From Wenzhouxiangella sp042310355 (lineage in GTDB: Bacteria > Pseudomonadota > Gammaproteobacteria > Xanthomonadales > Wenzhouxiangellaceae), in contig NZ_JBHJMR010000008.1 of NCBI RefSeq assembly GCF_042310355.1, positions 79,034-143,033 on the forward strand: a stretch of 64,000 nucleotides of DNA, read 5' to 3'. This document shows positions 45,248 to 54,149 of the stretch, one piece after another. The translations under genes and the position numbers were made by a program. Position 1 is the stretch's first letter, and each line of letters opens with the position of its first letter. The notes beneath the pieces are model-generated. The model saw nothing but the letters and a program-made list of their open reading frames with translations. It ran no database searches and was not told the DNA's origin.

Positions 45248-45781
45248 TCAGTGATCATGACGGTGCCGATGATCGCCGGCTTGCGCCTCGTAGCCGCGCA
45301 GGCGCATGTACTCGGCAAGCTGCCCGGCATCGAGAATATCAGCCTGGGCCAGGTGGGCCTGCAGGTGGACCAGCCGAATCTGGCCCTCGATGTTGGCGCT
45401 GCGCGAGACCAGTTCGACCAGGCGCTCGCGCGTGATCTTCTCCTCGGAAAAGGCTTGCTCGAGCTCGGCCTCCACCGCGACGAGGTCGCGACCCAGCTCG
45501 CCGGCGCGCTCGCGCATGGTTTCGAACAATGCCTCGGTGCTGCGAACCTGGTCGGCGTCGAGGTCGAGATCGTCGGCCAGTTCCAGCACATGCATCGGGC
45601 CCGGGTAGCCGTTGAGCTCGGCCGCCTTGGCGTAGCCGAGACCCCGTCCGGCCTCCAGCCCCTCGATTCGCTCCGGAGACATGGATTTTATCGGGCGCTG
45701 CTCCTCGCCGGCGTAGGGGGACTGGGCCAGGCTGTGACAGCTGAAAGCCAGCAGGACGCAAAGGGCCAAGGACTTGCGCAT
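45248..45781 (-). CDS. Spy/CpxP-like periplasmic protein with His-rich tail
   Basis: The 177-residue protein has a signal peptide (about 1-19, ending SLA) and a helical body with MHVLELADDLDLDADQ and SEEKITRERLVELV. This is the pattern of Spy/CpxP/ZraP periplasmic metal or stress proteins. It ends in GDHRHRHDH, likely a metal-binding tail. The start was placed at MRKSLALCV, where the signal begins. It lies 21 bp upstream of the BCCT gene on the same strand. Confidence 0.75.
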   Translation of the reverse strand: MRKSLALCVLLAFSCHSLAQSPYAGEEQRPIKSMSPERIEGLEAGRGLGYAKAAELNGYPGPMHVLELADDLDLDADQVRSTEALFETMRERAGELGRDLVAVEAELEQAFSEEKITRERLVELVSRSANIEGQIRLVHLQAHLAQADILDAGQLAEYMRLRGYEAQAGDHRHRHDH

Positions 45782-45810
45782 GAATCGAGACTCCGAATGA
45801 TGGGTTGCAA

Positions 45811-46089
45811 TCAAGGCCATTCTAATGCCTCATCTCCGACCAGCAGGCTTGCCTCGCGGGGCGGCGCTTGGCAGCGTCGCGCGCCCAGGCCGCGAGCCAG
45901 GTCGGCGGCCGCCGGTGAGAAGAACACGTTGAGATTGCAGTGCAGGTCGCCGGCGATGTGGGCCTTGTACACCGCCCAGCCCCGCGGGCCACCGGCGCGG
46001 TCGAAGGCGGCGCGACTTTGGCGGCAGACGTCTTCCAGCGCGTCCGCGGCCAGCAGGGCGTCGCCGAGGTCGAGCCGGTACCAGCTCAC
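45811..46089 (-). CDS. Small conserved-looking protein, unknown
   Basis: The 92-residue protein contains HCNLNVFFSPAAADLA and a conserved-looking ARRCQAPP. No signal peptide or membrane segment is seen. The GTG at 46089 overlaps the stop of the upstream methyltransferase gene by GTGA, which supports that start over a TTG further upstream. I recall similar small proteins in Pseudomonas and Halomonas but no known function. Confidence 0.65.
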   Translation of the reverse strand: MSWYRLDLGDALLAADALEDVCRQSRAAFDRAGGPRGWAVYKAHIAGDLHCNLNVFFSPAAADLARGLGARRCQAPPREASLLVGDEALEWP

Positions 46090-46562
46090 ACCCAGCGCCG
46101 GGTTCGCCGGCAATAAGCGCGGTACTCGTCGCCGAAGCGCTCAGCCAGGGCGCGCTCCTCGGGCAGGATCTGGAAACGCGTCATCCAGGCGGCATAGAGT
46201 ACCGGGCCGAGCAGGGCCCAGGGGGCGGCCAGCCAGACGGCCCAGGCGACGAGCACGAACAGGAAGCCGAGGTACATCGGGTTGCGCGTGTGCCGGTAGA
46301 TACCGTGCTGCACGACCCGGCTCGATTCCTCGGGCGTCATCGGGTTGACGGTGGTGTCGGCCTTGCGGAAGGCGATCACGCCGGCCGCGGCAATCCAGCC
46401 ACCCTTGATGGCCAGCAGCAGCGCGATAGCGCCCCGGACCAGGGGCATGGCCTCAAACGAAACGGTCACTGCAGCCAGCCACCACATGCCCGCGGCCACC
46501 AGAGCGACCAGCAGAACCGGCGGCAACTTGAGTTCGAGACGATCCAGGGGGCTGACTCTCAT
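46086..46562 (-). CDS. Isoprenylcysteine methyltransferase-like membrane protein
   Basis: The 158-residue protein has four membrane segments and the ICMT/phospholipid methyltransferase motif GIYRHTRNPMYLGF with a late EERALAERFGDEYRAY tail. It probably methylates a lipid or small molecule. The start at MRVSPLDRLE overlaps the upstream NTF2-like gene by ATGA, and its stop overlaps the next gene. Confidence 0.82.
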   Translation of the reverse strand: MRVSPLDRLELKLPPVLLVALVAAGMWWLAAVTVSFEAMPLVRGAIALLLAIKGGWIAAAGVIAFRKADTTVNPMTPEESSRVVQHGIYRHTRNPMYLGFLFVLVAWAVWLAAPWALLGPVLYAAWMTRFQILPEERALAERFGDEYRAYCRRTRRWV

Positions 46563-46978
46563 TCGGCCGAAAAGTACCAAACGCGAACGATGCGGCCCTC
46601 GGCAATCTCGTAGACGGCCAGCGCCGCCTGAGAGCGGGGCTGCCCGGACGATTCCCAGTGTGCGCGCTCGCGCACGCTCACCCGCTGGCCCGAAACCATC
46701 ATCGACTCGATGCTGGAGCGGGTCGAGGGCACGGCCTCGAAATAGCCGCGCATCGCCTCGGCCAGCGCTTCGGCGCCGTCGGTCTCCACGCTGATCCGGT
46801 CACCGTCGACGCTCAGCCACTGGATGTCCGGGTCGACAAGCTCGAGCATGGCGTCGACATCGTGATCGTTGTAGGCGGCCATGTAGCGCTCGACCACCTC
46901 GTCGGGAGACTGCGCCCAGGCGCTCGAAGCCAGCACAAGGGCCAGCAGCGCAATCACGAATTTCGCTCGTCCGTTCAT
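46559..46978 (-). CDS. Exported NTF2-like (SnoaL/DUF4440-type) protein
   Basis: The 139-residue protein has a signal peptide (about 1-22, ending AWA) and a single NTF2-like cone fold: VVERYMAAYNDHDVDAMLELVDP, then VRERAHWES and a VWYFSAE end. Such domains bind small hydrophobic ligands or act as isomerases. No catalytic residues can be assigned. It is coupled to the methyltransferase gene by ATGA. Confidence 0.8.
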   Translation of the reverse strand: MNGRAKFVIALLALVLASSAWAQSPDEVVERYMAAYNDHDVDAMLELVDPDIQWLSVDGDRISVETDGAEALAEAMRGYFEAVPSTRSSIESMMVSGQRVSVRERAHWESSGQPRSQAALAVYEIAEGRIVRVWYFSAE

Positions 46979-46999
46979 ATCGCAACTTCCATTCTGTGC

Positions 47000-47920
47000 T
47001 CACTCCTTCGCGCGCTCGATCCCGAGCAATGTCAGCAATACCGATCGCACCTCGGCCCAGGCCGGTGCGAAGGGCGCGATCAGGTCGAAGTGCCCGGCGC
47101 CCTCGAGGATATGCCGCCTGGCTTCACCGCCGGCCGCGCGGATGCGGGCGGCATGCACGACGCTCTGCTTGAGCGCCACGATGGCATCTTCGCGACCATG
47201 GATCAGGTGAACCGGCGCCGCCGGAGGCAAAAGGCGGTCCGGGCTGACCAGGGCCAGGTGGTCTTCGCCGTCCGACTCATTCTCTCCGAGCAGCTCGGCC
47301 GCAGCACGGTTGCACGCGCCCTCGCCTTCGGCGTAGCGCGCCAGATCGCTGATGGCGGCCAGGCCCACCACGCCCTGCAACCCGTTCATCGAATCGGCGT
47401 GCCAGCGGTGATCCGGCGGCAAACGATGGCGAGCCGCCAGCCACAGCGCCAAATGACCGCCGGCCGAATGCCCGGCCAGGACCACCCGATCGAGATCCAG
47501 CGGATGCGACTCGGACAGCCCTTCAATGCGATCGAAGCCCGCCGCCATGTCGTCGAAGGTGCCGGGCCAGCCGCCGCCCTCCTCGCCCAGGCGCCGATAC
47601 TCCAGCGACCACACCGCCACGCCCGCCTCGCGCAACTCGTCGGCCAGCGGCGCGACGTGATCGAGGCCGTACTCGACCCGCCAGCAGCCGCCGTGAATCA
47701 GCACCAGCAGCGGAAACGGGCCCTCACCTTCGGGCAGGTAGAGTTCACCGAACTGAGACGGCGACTCACCATAGCTGACGCTCAGCCCCGGCTCGGGCTT
47801 CGCCTGCTCGACGATCTCGCGCCACTCGACCGGGCCCCTGGCCATCGCGATGCCGCTCAGAATCAGCCCGGCCAGCAGCCAGCCGATCGCAGCGAGCCGG
47901 AAACCCGCATCAATCCGCAT
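47000..47920 (-). CDS. Secreted alpha/beta-hydrolase (BD-FAE esterase type)
   Basis: The 306-residue enzyme has a signal sequence, the oxyanion motif HGGCW and the nucleophile AGHSAGGHLALWLA. A late HGREDAIV Asp and a GAGHFDL His complete the triad. It resembles BD-FAE and kynurenine-formamidase-like esterases. The start at MRIDAGFRLA gives the signal peptide; longer in-frame starts exist. Substrate unknown. It shares strand and orientation with the cluster of small enzymes around it. Confidence 0.82.
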   Translation of the reverse strand: MRIDAGFRLAAIGWLLAGLILSGIAMARGPVEWREIVEQAKPEPGLSVSYGESPSQFGELYLPEGEGPFPLLVLIHGGCWRVEYGLDHVAPLADELREAGVAVWSLEYRRLGEEGGGWPGTFDDMAAGFDRIEGLSESHPLDLDRVVLAGHSAGGHLALWLAARHRLPPDHRWHADSMNGLQGVVGLAAISDLARYAEGEGACNRAAAELLGENESDGEDHLALVSPDRLLPPAAPVHLIHGREDAIVALKQSVVHAARIRAAGGEARRHILEGAGHFDLIAPFAPAWAEVRSVLLTLLGIERAKE

Positions 47921-47933
47921 GTTCGTTCTCCAT

Positions 47934-48179
47934 TCATTGCTTCGCTTCGTTGTTTGCGCAATTCTCGCGCCGCATGATCCGGGCCAGCACGACAAAGACA
48001 ATCGCCACGGCCACCAGAAACAGGCCAAAGAGCAGAAAAAAGGAATACCAGAAAATGATGGACTGGTCCGGCTCGCCGATCACCGACCAGACCGACCACG
48101 CGTAAGTGCCGATCAGCAGCAGCCCGATGCAACCGGCGACCGCGCTCACTACGTACAGCAGACCCTCCCGCCAGCTCAT
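47934..48179 (-). CDS. Small two-helix membrane protein, unknown
   Basis: The 81-residue protein has two hydrophobic segments, the second about residues 45-70. Its start (ATGAGCTGG) overlaps the stop of the VOC gene. There is no recognisable domain. It belongs to the small operon running from the VOC gene to the esterase. Confidence 0.6.
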   Translation of the reverse strand: MSWREGLLYVVSAVAGCIGLLLIGTYAWSVWSVIGEPDQSIIFWYSFFLLFGLFLVAVAIVFVVLARIMRRENCANNEAKQ

Positions 48180-48559
48180 CAGTCGCCGGCCGGAGCGCTC
48201 CACACGGCCAGCTCGTGACCATCCGGGTCGGCAAACTGAAAGCGCCGCCCACCGGGAAAGTCGAACGGTTCCTGGGTGATCCGCCCGCCGGCATGCTTCA
48301 TGCGAGCGAGGCTGGCCTCGAGATCGTCGGAGTAGATAACCACCAGCACGCCGCCGGGCGTGACCGAATCGACCGGGCAGAATCCGCCGGCTTCCTCCTC
48401 GGGCGCGCCGCCCGGTTTGCGAATGCCCACGTACTGGTCGCCGTAGTCGTTGAAATTCCAGCCGAAGGCCTCACCGTAGAAGCGCTTGGCCCGCCCCAGG
48501 TCGGTGACGGGAATCTCGATGTAGTTGATGGCGTGATGCGTCTGAGCGTTCGTCGTCAT
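48179..48559 (-). CDS. VOC-family (glyoxalase-like) protein
   Basis: The 126-residue protein shows INYIEIPVTDLGRAKRFYGEAFGW and a late FADPDGHELAVW with the metal-type Glu. This is the VOC fold of glyoxalases and bleomycin-resistance proteins. It probably binds a small metabolite or metal; the exact reaction is unknown. ATG at 48559 is preferred over a GTG 12 bases earlier because the AGGGAG site is correctly spaced. Confidence 0.78.
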   Translation of the reverse strand: MTTNAQTHHAINYIEIPVTDLGRAKRFYGEAFGWNFNDYGDQYVGIRKPGGAPEEEAGGFCPVDSVTPGGVLVVIYSDDLEASLARMKHAGGRITQEPFDFPGGRRFQFADPDGHELAVWSAPAGD

Positions 48560-48724
48560 AGTCGATGGCACTCCCTTGAACGATCCCGCAGTATCTCACT
48601 CCACAACCGCCGGCGCCCCGATTCAAACGAACAGGGCGCTCAGACCACAGACTATGGGCCACGGAACAATCGGCCCAATCAAGCGCTTCTGCTAGACTCG
48701 CTGCGGTTACAGCAGGACGTGCCC

Positions 48725-49591
48725 ATGCAGATCTGGTTGGATGGACAGCTCGTGCCCGAATCCGAAGCCCGCGTATCGGTCTTCGACTCAGGCTTCGTGC
48801 TCGGTGACGGCGTGTGGGAAGGCGTGCGCGTGGTCGGCGGCCGGCCGGCTTTTCTGAGGACCCATCTCGATCGGCTGGAAGAGGGCGCGAAGGCCCTGAT
48901 GCTGTCCGGCATGCCCGACCGGGAAACGCTGACCGACGCGGTCGGGGCCGTCATCGAGGGCAACGAGCTGGTGGACGACGCCCACCTGCGCATCATGCTC
49001 ACCCGCGGCGTGCGGCGCGAGCCCTACCAGGATCCGCGCCTGGTTCACGGCGGGCCCACGCTGGTGATCATCCCCGGCCACCACCCGGTCAGCGAAGAAA
49101 TCCTGACGACACCGCAGCGCCTGTTCACCGTCCACGTGCGCCGCGGCGCGCCCGACGTGCAGGACCCGCGCCTGAACAGCCACAGCAAGCTCAACTGCAT
49201 CATGGCCTGCATCCAGGCTTCCGTGGCCGGCGCCGACGAGGCGCTGATGCTCGACCCCGACGGCTTCGTCGCCACCTGCAACTCCACCCATTTCTTCATC
49301 GTGCGCGACGGCACGGTGATGACCTCCGACGGGCGCTACTGCCTGGGCGGCATCACGCGCGGCCATGTTCTGGCGCTGTGCCGCGAGCACGGCATTCCCT
49401 GCGCGGAGAAGACCTTCAGCCTGACCGACGTCTACGCCGCCGACGAGGCATTCACTACCGGCACGCTCGCGGGCCTTCGCCCGGTCGGCGAAGTCGACGG
49501 CCGCACCATTGGTTCGGGACGGCGCGGTCCGGTAACCGAACGGCTGCAGCAAGCCTACGCCGAGCTGCTCGAGCGTGAAGCGAATGCCTGA
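48725..49591 (+). CDS. Class IV aminotransferase (BCAT/DAAT-like)
   Basis: The 288-residue PLP enzyme belongs to fold type IV, with VSVFDSGFVLGDGVWEG near the N-terminus and the PLP Lys in NSHSKLNCI. The late TGTLAGLRPVGEVDG segment fits branched-chain or D-amino-acid aminotransferases. The adjacent sulfotransferase overlaps it. A TAGACT box precedes the gene. The substrate cannot be fixed between the two subgroups. Confidence 0.85.
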   Translation: MQIWLDGQLVPESEARVSVFDSGFVLGDGVWEGVRVVGGRPAFLRTHLDRLEEGAKALMLSGMPDRETLTDAVGAVIEGNELVDDAHLRIMLTRGVRREPYQDPRLVHGGPTLVIIPGHHPVSEEILTTPQRLFTVHVRRGAPDVQDPRLNSHSKLNCIMACIQASVAGADEALMLDPDGFVATCNSTHFFIVRDGTVMTSDGRYCLGGITRGHVLALCREHGIPCAEKTFSLTDVYAADEAFTTGTLAGLRPVGEVDGRTIGSGRRGPVTERLQQAYAELLEREANA

Positions 49592-50336
49592 ACCGCTTCG
49601 CATCGCGATGTGGTCGGGCCCGCGCAATATCTCCACGGCCATGATGCGCGCCTTCGAGAACCGGCCCGACTGCGCGGTCTCCGACGAGCCGCTCTACGGC
49701 GCCTGGCTGAAGCTGAGCGGCGCACCCCACCCGATGCGCGAAGAAGTGATCGCGGCCATGGACAGCGACTGGCAATCGGTGGTCGAGACCCTGACCGGCC
49801 CCGCGCCCGACGGCGCCAGCGTGTGGTATCAAAAGCACATGACCCACCACATCCTGCCGGAGATGATGGATGCCGGCTGGCTGTCGAAACTGACCCACGT
49901 TTTCCTCATCCGCGACCCGCGCCACGTGGTGGCCTCCTACCTGGGCAAGCGCGACACCGTCTCGCCCGAGGACATCGGCGTGCCGCAGCAACAGGCCATC
50001 TACGACTTCATCGTCGGACGGCTCGGCCGGGAGCCGCCGATCATCGACAGCGGCGAGTTCCTGGCCGAACCGGAAGGTCACCTGCGCGCGCTGTGCGAGA
50101 GACTCGACATCGCGTTCGGACCCGAAATGCTCAGCTGGCCGGCCGGCCCACGCGAGTCCGACGGCGTCTGGGCGCCGCACTGGTACCAGAAAGTTTGGGA
50201 ATCGACCGGATTCGGCCCGCCGCCCGGGAACGCCCCCGATCTCGAAGGCCGCGCACGCACGGTCGCCGCGGCCTGCCGGCCCATGTACGAGCAGCTCTAT
50301 TCGCTTCGTCTACGGCCCCGGGCAAGCGCCATCTGA
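49584..50336 (+). CDS. Sulfotransferase-family protein
   Basis: The 250-residue protein has the PAPS-binding P-loop-like WSGPRNISTAMMRAF and the FLIRDPRHVVASY motif typical of sulfotransferases. It overlaps the aminotransferase gene, so the pair is co-expressed; aminotransferase-sulfotransferase pairs recur in bacteria. The acceptor is unknown. The ATG at 49584 was chosen over a GTG nine bases earlier. Confidence 0.8.
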   Translation: MPEPLRIAMWSGPRNISTAMMRAFENRPDCAVSDEPLYGAWLKLSGAPHPMREEVIAAMDSDWQSVVETLTGPAPDGASVWYQKHMTHHILPEMMDAGWLSKLTHVFLIRDPRHVVASYLGKRDTVSPEDIGVPQQQAIYDFIVGRLGREPPIIDSGEFLAEPEGHLRALCERLDIAFGPEMLSWPAGPRESDGVWAPHWYQKVWESTGFGPPPGNAPDLEGRARTVAAACRPMYEQLYSLRLRPRASAI

Positions 50337-50370
50337 AGCGCCCGCCCGGTTGAAGGGCCCCGCTGTACGC

Positions 50371-51534
50371 CTATTCAGCTTCAGCCGGGCGCGTATGCGG
50401 AAACCAGCCCGAGGCCAGGCCCAGGACGATGCCGGCCGCGGCCACGGCGCGGAAAGCGTCCGCGTGCCCCAGCGTCGATACCAGCGTACCGGCAACGGGC
50501 GAGCTCAGCGACTGCCCCACGGCGATGGCCAGAAAGGGCACGACCGGCCCGAGTGAGGGATGCTCGGCCAGCAGGCGCACGCCCGTGACCAGGTGGATGC
50601 CCGTAAGCATCATGTAGAAAATGCCGAACAGGGCGGCGGACGCGACCGCCAGCGGCAGGGAGCCCGGCCACTGCGCCAGCATCAGCAACGACAGCGCCAG
50701 CCCCACCAGCGCCGCCCCCTGCGTGCGCGCAATACCCGCCTTGTCGGCCAGGTCGCTGGCCGCGCCGGCGGCCAGGCCGCCCGCACCCAGCGCCAGCCAC
50801 AGCCAGGCGCTGGCGTTGTCCGGCAGATCGCCCAGCGTTCGAACCAGGTCCGGCGCGAACACCCAGTAAGCCGAGCTGACCAGGCCCATTCCCAGGCCGA
50901 ACAACGACAGCCGCCACAGGGCGTTGCGCATACTCGGCTGTCGCGAGCGGCGCGCATGCGGCTCGGCCATCCCGGCGGAAGCCGGCAGCATCCACCAGGC
51001 CAGCGCGGCGCAAAACAGGGCGACAAGCGCAAAGCCGAGGTAGCCTTCCCGCCACTGTCCCGACAGGAAAAGGGCGCTCGGCACGGCAACCAGGACGCCG
51101 AGGCTGGTGCCAGCATTCATGACGGCGCCGACACGACCGTGAACCGAAGGCCGCACGGCCGCGTGCATACCGCCGACCAGCGCCGGCATCATCAGGCCCG
51201 TGCTGAAGCCGCAGGCGAACACGCCGCCGGCGAGCATCCAGGCGTTGTGCGAGCGGCTCACGATCGCCATGCCGACAACCGCGAACAGGCAGGCGGTCAG
51301 CGCCGCCGCCCGCGCGCCCAGGCGGTCGACCACGCCAGCGGCAAAAACGCTGGCCAGGCAGAAGCTCACGTAAGGCAGGGCACCGACCCGGCCGATGATA
51401 TCCGCCGACAGGCCGAGGTCGGCCCGGATGGACGGGACGTAGAGCCCGAACGCGAAGCGCGCCAGGCCGTAGCTCATGGCGATCAGCGCGGCCCCCAGCA
51501 GCGCGTAGCGCTTGGCATTGAGCGGTGCGCGCAC
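50371..51534 (-). CDS. MFS transporter (YbfB/YjiJ-like)
   Basis: The 387-residue protein has twelve membrane segments and starts at GTG with SYGLARFAFGLYVPSI. That N-terminal motif fits the YbfB/YjiJ branch of the major facilitator superfamily. The substrate is unknown. It is a single gene between the sulfotransferase and the amidohydrolase. Confidence 0.85.
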   Translation of the reverse strand: MRAPLNAKRYALLGAALIAMSYGLARFAFGLYVPSIRADLGLSADIIGRVGALPYVSFCLASVFAAGVVDRLGARAAALTACLFAVVGMAIVSRSHNAWMLAGGVFACGFSTGLMMPALVGGMHAAVRPSVHGRVGAVMNAGTSLGVLVAVPSALFLSGQWREGYLGFALVALFCAALAWWMLPASAGMAEPHARRSRQPSMRNALWRLSLFGLGMGLVSSAYWVFAPDLVRTLGDLPDNASAWLWLALGAGGLAAGAASDLADKAGIARTQGAALVGLALSLLMLAQWPGSLPLAVASAALFGIFYMMLTGIHLVTGVRLLAEHPSLGPVVPFLAIAVGQSLSSPVAGTLVSTLGHADAFRAVAAAGIVLGLASGWFPHTRPAEAE

Positions 51535-51569
51535 GATCGGGACTCAAGCGTACGTCGCGGACGGGGTTG

Positions 51570-53003
51570 TCACGGCGAGACCTCGTCCGCGGCGGCGTAC
51601 TTCGAAACCGGCGACAGCTCGCCGGCGCGCATGACCTGGGTGATGCTGCGGTAGGCGCTGGCTGATTCCGAAGGATCGTCCTCGAGCACGATCAGGTCGG
51701 CCAGCTTGCCGGCCTCGAGCGTTCCGAATTCGTCCAGGCGCCCCATGGCCGCCGCGCCGTTGCGCGTGGACATCACCAGGATTTCCGCCGGGGAGAGGCC
51801 GGCCGCGGCCATCGCCTCGATTTCCGCGTAGATCGAGGGCCCGTGCAGGGTCAGCGGGTTGCCGGCATCGGTGCTGGTCACCACGGGCACCCCGGCGGCG
51901 TGCACGCGCGCCAGGTTGATCGCGGCGATCTGCCGCGCGGCACCGGCGGCTTCCAGGCCGGCATAGACACGCTCCAGCTCGGTTGGCGACAGCGGCTCAC
52001 CGGCACCGAGCGCGCTGGCATCGGCAATCCTCTGTCGCGTGCGGCGGTCCACGCAGCCGTTGGGATCATCCAGGCGCGGGGCCTCGACGCCCAGCAGCAC
52101 GCTGGCAAGGGCGCGGCGCCAGTTGGCGCCTACCGTCAGCGTGGGCGCGTAGAAGGTCTCGTTTTCTCGCAGCAGTTCGATGAACGCCTCGTCCACCAGC
52201 CGGTCCTCGACGCTGTGCACGAGCATGGTGGCGCCGGCGCGCAGCGCCGCCCTGGCGTTGCGCAGCTCGGTGGCGTGCACGATCAGCGGCAGTCCGGCTT
52301 CACGCGCGGCCCGACCGATCAGGACCAGGCGGGCATCGAGCGCTTCGCGCTGGTCCTCGGGGCCATCGAGGTACCAGACCTTGATCGCCTCCGCCCCCAT
52401 ATCGACCAGGCGCTCGACGCTTGCCAGCGCGGCCTCGTCGCTGTCCATCGGCATGAAGGAGTCGGCCCCGTGCGCACTCAACACCCCGAACACCGGCTCG
52501 TAGTGCGTGATCAGGGGTCCGGCCGCGCGCCGATGCGGACGCGGCGTATCGGCCGTCGCGGCATCATCCACCGCCAGCGTCCACGGCAGGCCGCCGACAT
52601 CGTAGACGGCGGTCACGCCCGAGCACAGGTAGGCGCGGTGCCAGCGCGCCGGATTGTCGCGCAGAGCGGTCTGCAGCGCCTCGTAGTCATACTGGTCGGT
52701 GCCGATACCGCTGTCGGGCCGCCCGTCCAGCCAGCCCGTCTGGCCGTAGTGCACGTGGCCGTCGACCAGCCCCGGCGTGATATGCCGCCCATCAAGATCG
52801 ATCACCGCCGAGCCCTCCGCCGGCTTGCAGTCCGAACGCGCGCCCACACAAGTGATTCGCCCGCCCTCGACGAGGACGACGGCATCCTCGATCGCGGGCC
52901 CGCCGGTGCCGTCGTGCACGGTGGCGCCGATGAGCGCGAGCGGCTCGGCGACGACCGTGCCCGCGCTGGCCAGGGCCGCGATTGCGATCAAAAGTCGCTT
53001 CAT
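51570..53003 (-). CDS. Exported amidohydrolase
   Basis: The 477-residue protein has a signal peptide (about 1-19) and the metal-dependent hydrolase core: VDGHVHYG (HxH), a later VHATEL and VHSVED, and the TSTDAG Asp. The C-terminal beta-sandwich GTLEAGKLADLIVLEDDP is typical of imidazolonepropionase-like amidohydrolases. It probably hydrolyses a cyclic amide or dipeptide in the periplasm. The substrate is not known. Confidence 0.85.
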   Translation of the reverse strand: MKRLLIAIAALASAGTVVAEPLALIGATVHDGTGGPAIEDAVVLVEGGRITCVGARSDCKPAEGSAVIDLDGRHITPGLVDGHVHYGQTGWLDGRPDSGIGTDQYDYEALQTALRDNPARWHRAYLCSGVTAVYDVGGLPWTLAVDDAATADTPRPHRRAAGPLITHYEPVFGVLSAHGADSFMPMDSDEAALASVERLVDMGAEAIKVWYLDGPEDQREALDARLVLIGRAAREAGLPLIVHATELRNARAALRAGATMLVHSVEDRLVDEAFIELLRENETFYAPTLTVGANWRRALASVLLGVEAPRLDDPNGCVDRRTRQRIADASALGAGEPLSPTELERVYAGLEAAGAARQIAAINLARVHAAGVPVVTSTDAGNPLTLHGPSIYAEIEAMAAAGLSPAEILVMSTRNGAAAMGRLDEFGTLEAGKLADLIVLEDDPSESASAYRSITQVMRAGELSPVSKYAAADEVSP

Positions 53004-53046
53004 GGATTGTCTCCGGTTGGGAATGACGGGCGGATCGGGAGCGCTA

Positions 53047-53382
53047 TCAATGGCCCGACACCGTGCGCGAGAAAACGTTGATGACGACCACGCCGGCCAC
53101 GATCAGGGCCATGCCCAGGATCGCCGGCGCATCCAGGCGCTGGCCGAAGAACGCGTAGCCGACCAGCGCGATCAGCGCCACGCCGGCACCCGCCCAGATG
53201 GCATAGGCGACGCCGACCGGCAAGGTCTTGAGCGCCAGGCCCAGGAAAAAGAAGGCAACAGCGTAAGACACCACCACGACCACCGAAGGGACCAGCCGGG
53301 TGAAGCCTTCCGCGGTCTTGAGAAACGACGTGCCGACCACTTCGGCCACGATCGCGAGCGTCAGGTAGATCCAGTGGGGCAT
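53047..53382 (-). CDS. SMR-family multidrug efflux protein (EmrE-like)
   Basis: The 111-residue protein has four membrane segments, the essential Glu in AIVAEVVGTSFLKTAEG and the later WAGAGVALIALVG motif of small multidrug resistance exporters. It expels cationic drugs, dyes or guanidinium in exchange for protons. The start at MPHWIYLTLA gives the standard length (about 110 aa). Confidence 0.9.
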   Translation of the reverse strand: MPHWIYLTLAIVAEVVGTSFLKTAEGFTRLVPSVVVVVSYAVAFFFLGLALKTLPVGVAYAIWAGAGVALIALVGYAFFGQRLDAPAILGMALIVAGVVVINVFSRTVSGH

Positions 53383-53401
53383 GCGGCGTCCGTCTCGACG
53401 A

Positions 53402-53926
53402 TTACCACATGCGCTCGAGCACGTCCGGCCGATCCGGCCGGCGGCGATGCCAGAAGGCCATGAAAACATGACCGACGATCAACACCAGCAGCAGCCAGCC
53501 CAGCCAGCTGTGCAGCAGGTTGCCGGGTGCCATCATCCAGTCGATGCGCTCGCCCTCGAAGCCGGGCATCAGCGCAATCCCGAAGGGCTCGAAGGCGCGG
53601 CCCGAGCCATACTGTCGCAGCAGCGCCAGCGCGGGGACGAGCAGCACCAGCAGGTAGAGTGCGACGTGGCCGGCGCTCGCCAGGCGATTGACCGAAGGCG
53701 GGCGCACGCGCAAGTGAATCAGCGCCCAAGCCGCGCGCAGGATCATCAGCGCGAACAAGGCAAAGCCCAGCGGCTTGTGCGTCGGCCAGAAAAAGGCCTC
53801 CACGGCGGTATCGTCGAGCAGCAGATGCGCGCCCGCCGAAAGGAACTGCCAGGCAAGCAGCAGCGCCATGCCCCAGTGCAGAAAGCGGCTGACGCGGCCG
53901 TAGGTGTCTTGGTTGTCGCGTATCAT
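53402..53926 (-). CDS. Cytochrome b561
   Basis: The 174-residue protein has four membrane helices with haem-ligand His positions in SRFLHWGMA, PTHKPLGF, HVALYLLV and HSWLGWLLL. This matches the bacterial cytochrome b561 family, which passes electrons between quinol and superoxide or periplasmic acceptors. The start is the ATG at 53926 (MIRDNQDTYG). Confidence 0.88.
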   Translation of the reverse strand: MIRDNQDTYGRVSRFLHWGMALLLAWQFLSAGAHLLLDDTAVEAFFWPTHKPLGFALFALMILRAAWALIHLRVRPPSVNRLASAGHVALYLLVLLVPALALLRQYGSGRAFEPFGIALMPGFEGERIDWMMAPGNLLHSWLGWLLLVLIVGHVFMAFWHRRRPDRPDVLERMW

Positions 53927-54149
53927 GAGTCCGTTCCCCTCGATTGTCGCCGGTCGCGGTCCGACCTGCATGCTCGACGATTGTAGATGAGCGGGATCCG
54001 GAATTGCCATGGTCTCGGGCCGGCACCCGCGGCCGCGAAACAAAAGCCGAGGCCAGTCGGCCGGTCGTGGTCAATTGCATCGACGCCGCGCTTGCCCTAT
54101 TTTTGACGACAAGCGATTAGAATCTACGCAATTGACCGGGACAGACCCC

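Noticed and set aside
54102..54122. Possible promoter with TTGACG and TAGAAT before the PF11449-type gene
   Set aside because: Spacing of 9 bp between the hexamers is too short for a normal sigma-70 promoter.
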